Below, piece by piece: positions 5,989-5,989 of a stretch of DNA of 5,989 nucleotides. The notes under the pieces are model-generated. The model was not told where the DNA came from. It saw nothing but the letters and a program-made list of their open reading frames with translations, and did not search any database. This DNA comes from Eubacterium sp. AF22-8LB (GTDB taxonomy: Bacteria > Bacillota_I > Bacilli_A > Erysipelotrichales > Erysipelotrichaceae), in NCBI RefSeq assembly GCF_003458715.1, contig NZ_QRVI01000045.1:1064-7052 (forward strand), written 5' to 3'. A program made the position numbers and the translations under genes. Position 1 is the stretch's first letter, and every line of letters starts with the position of its first letter.

Positions 5989-5989
5989 C

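Noticed and set aside
1..5989. CRISPR array, tRNA, rRNA or complete insertion sequence
   Set aside because: No regularly spaced repeats, cloverleaf or intact transposase gene with inverted repeats was seen on either strand.

Overview
The window is an AT-rich, low-GC Bacillota-type segment. Gram-positive ribosome-binding sites, short intergenic gaps, zinc-ribbon membrane proteins, a VanY-type carboxypeptidase and an ECF sigma factor with a membrane-anchored tail all fit a gut-type Clostridia/Lachnospiraceae or Erysipelotrichia genome. The family-level assignment is inference. All recognisable genes lie on the minus strand, so transcription runs from high to low coordinates.

Region by region in transcription order: (1) 5802-5989 is the leader upstream of the first gene, with a possible remnant of another coding sequence at its far end and no convincing promoter. 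(2) 4074-5801 encodes a 575-aa zinc-ribbon, five-span membrane protein with an extracytoplasmic C-terminal domain. (3) 3020-4054 encodes a 344-aa zinc-ribbon protein with an acidic repeat linker, one membrane span, a coiled coil and an SH3-like domain. (4) 2072-2947 encodes a membrane-anchored peptidoglycan carboxypeptidase of the VanY/LdcB (M15B) type; a terminator-like hairpin sits just upstream of it. (5) 324-2069 encodes an ECF sigma factor fused to a transmembrane segment and a ~300-residue extracytoplasmic tail with WG-like repeats; its start lies 2 nt after the carboxypeptidase stop. (6) 280-313 is a strong intrinsic terminator. (7) 73-189 is a 38-aa small gene with a good ribosome-binding site, followed 13 nt later by (8) the first 59 nt of a second sigma gene, identical base for base to the start of the first and cut by the window edge.

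The four large genes look like one operon with a cell-envelope theme. Three have a cytoplasmic N-terminal module (zinc ribbon or sigma factor), a hydrophobic anchor, and a C-terminal domain predicted outside the membrane; the fourth cuts peptidoglycan stem peptides. No separate anti-sigma gene is seen next to the sigma gene. The simplest hypothesis is that the sigma factor senses the envelope through its own C-terminal extension. The repeated sigma start suggests a tandem family of such sigma factors, although the left edge could also be an assembly boundary in a repeat.
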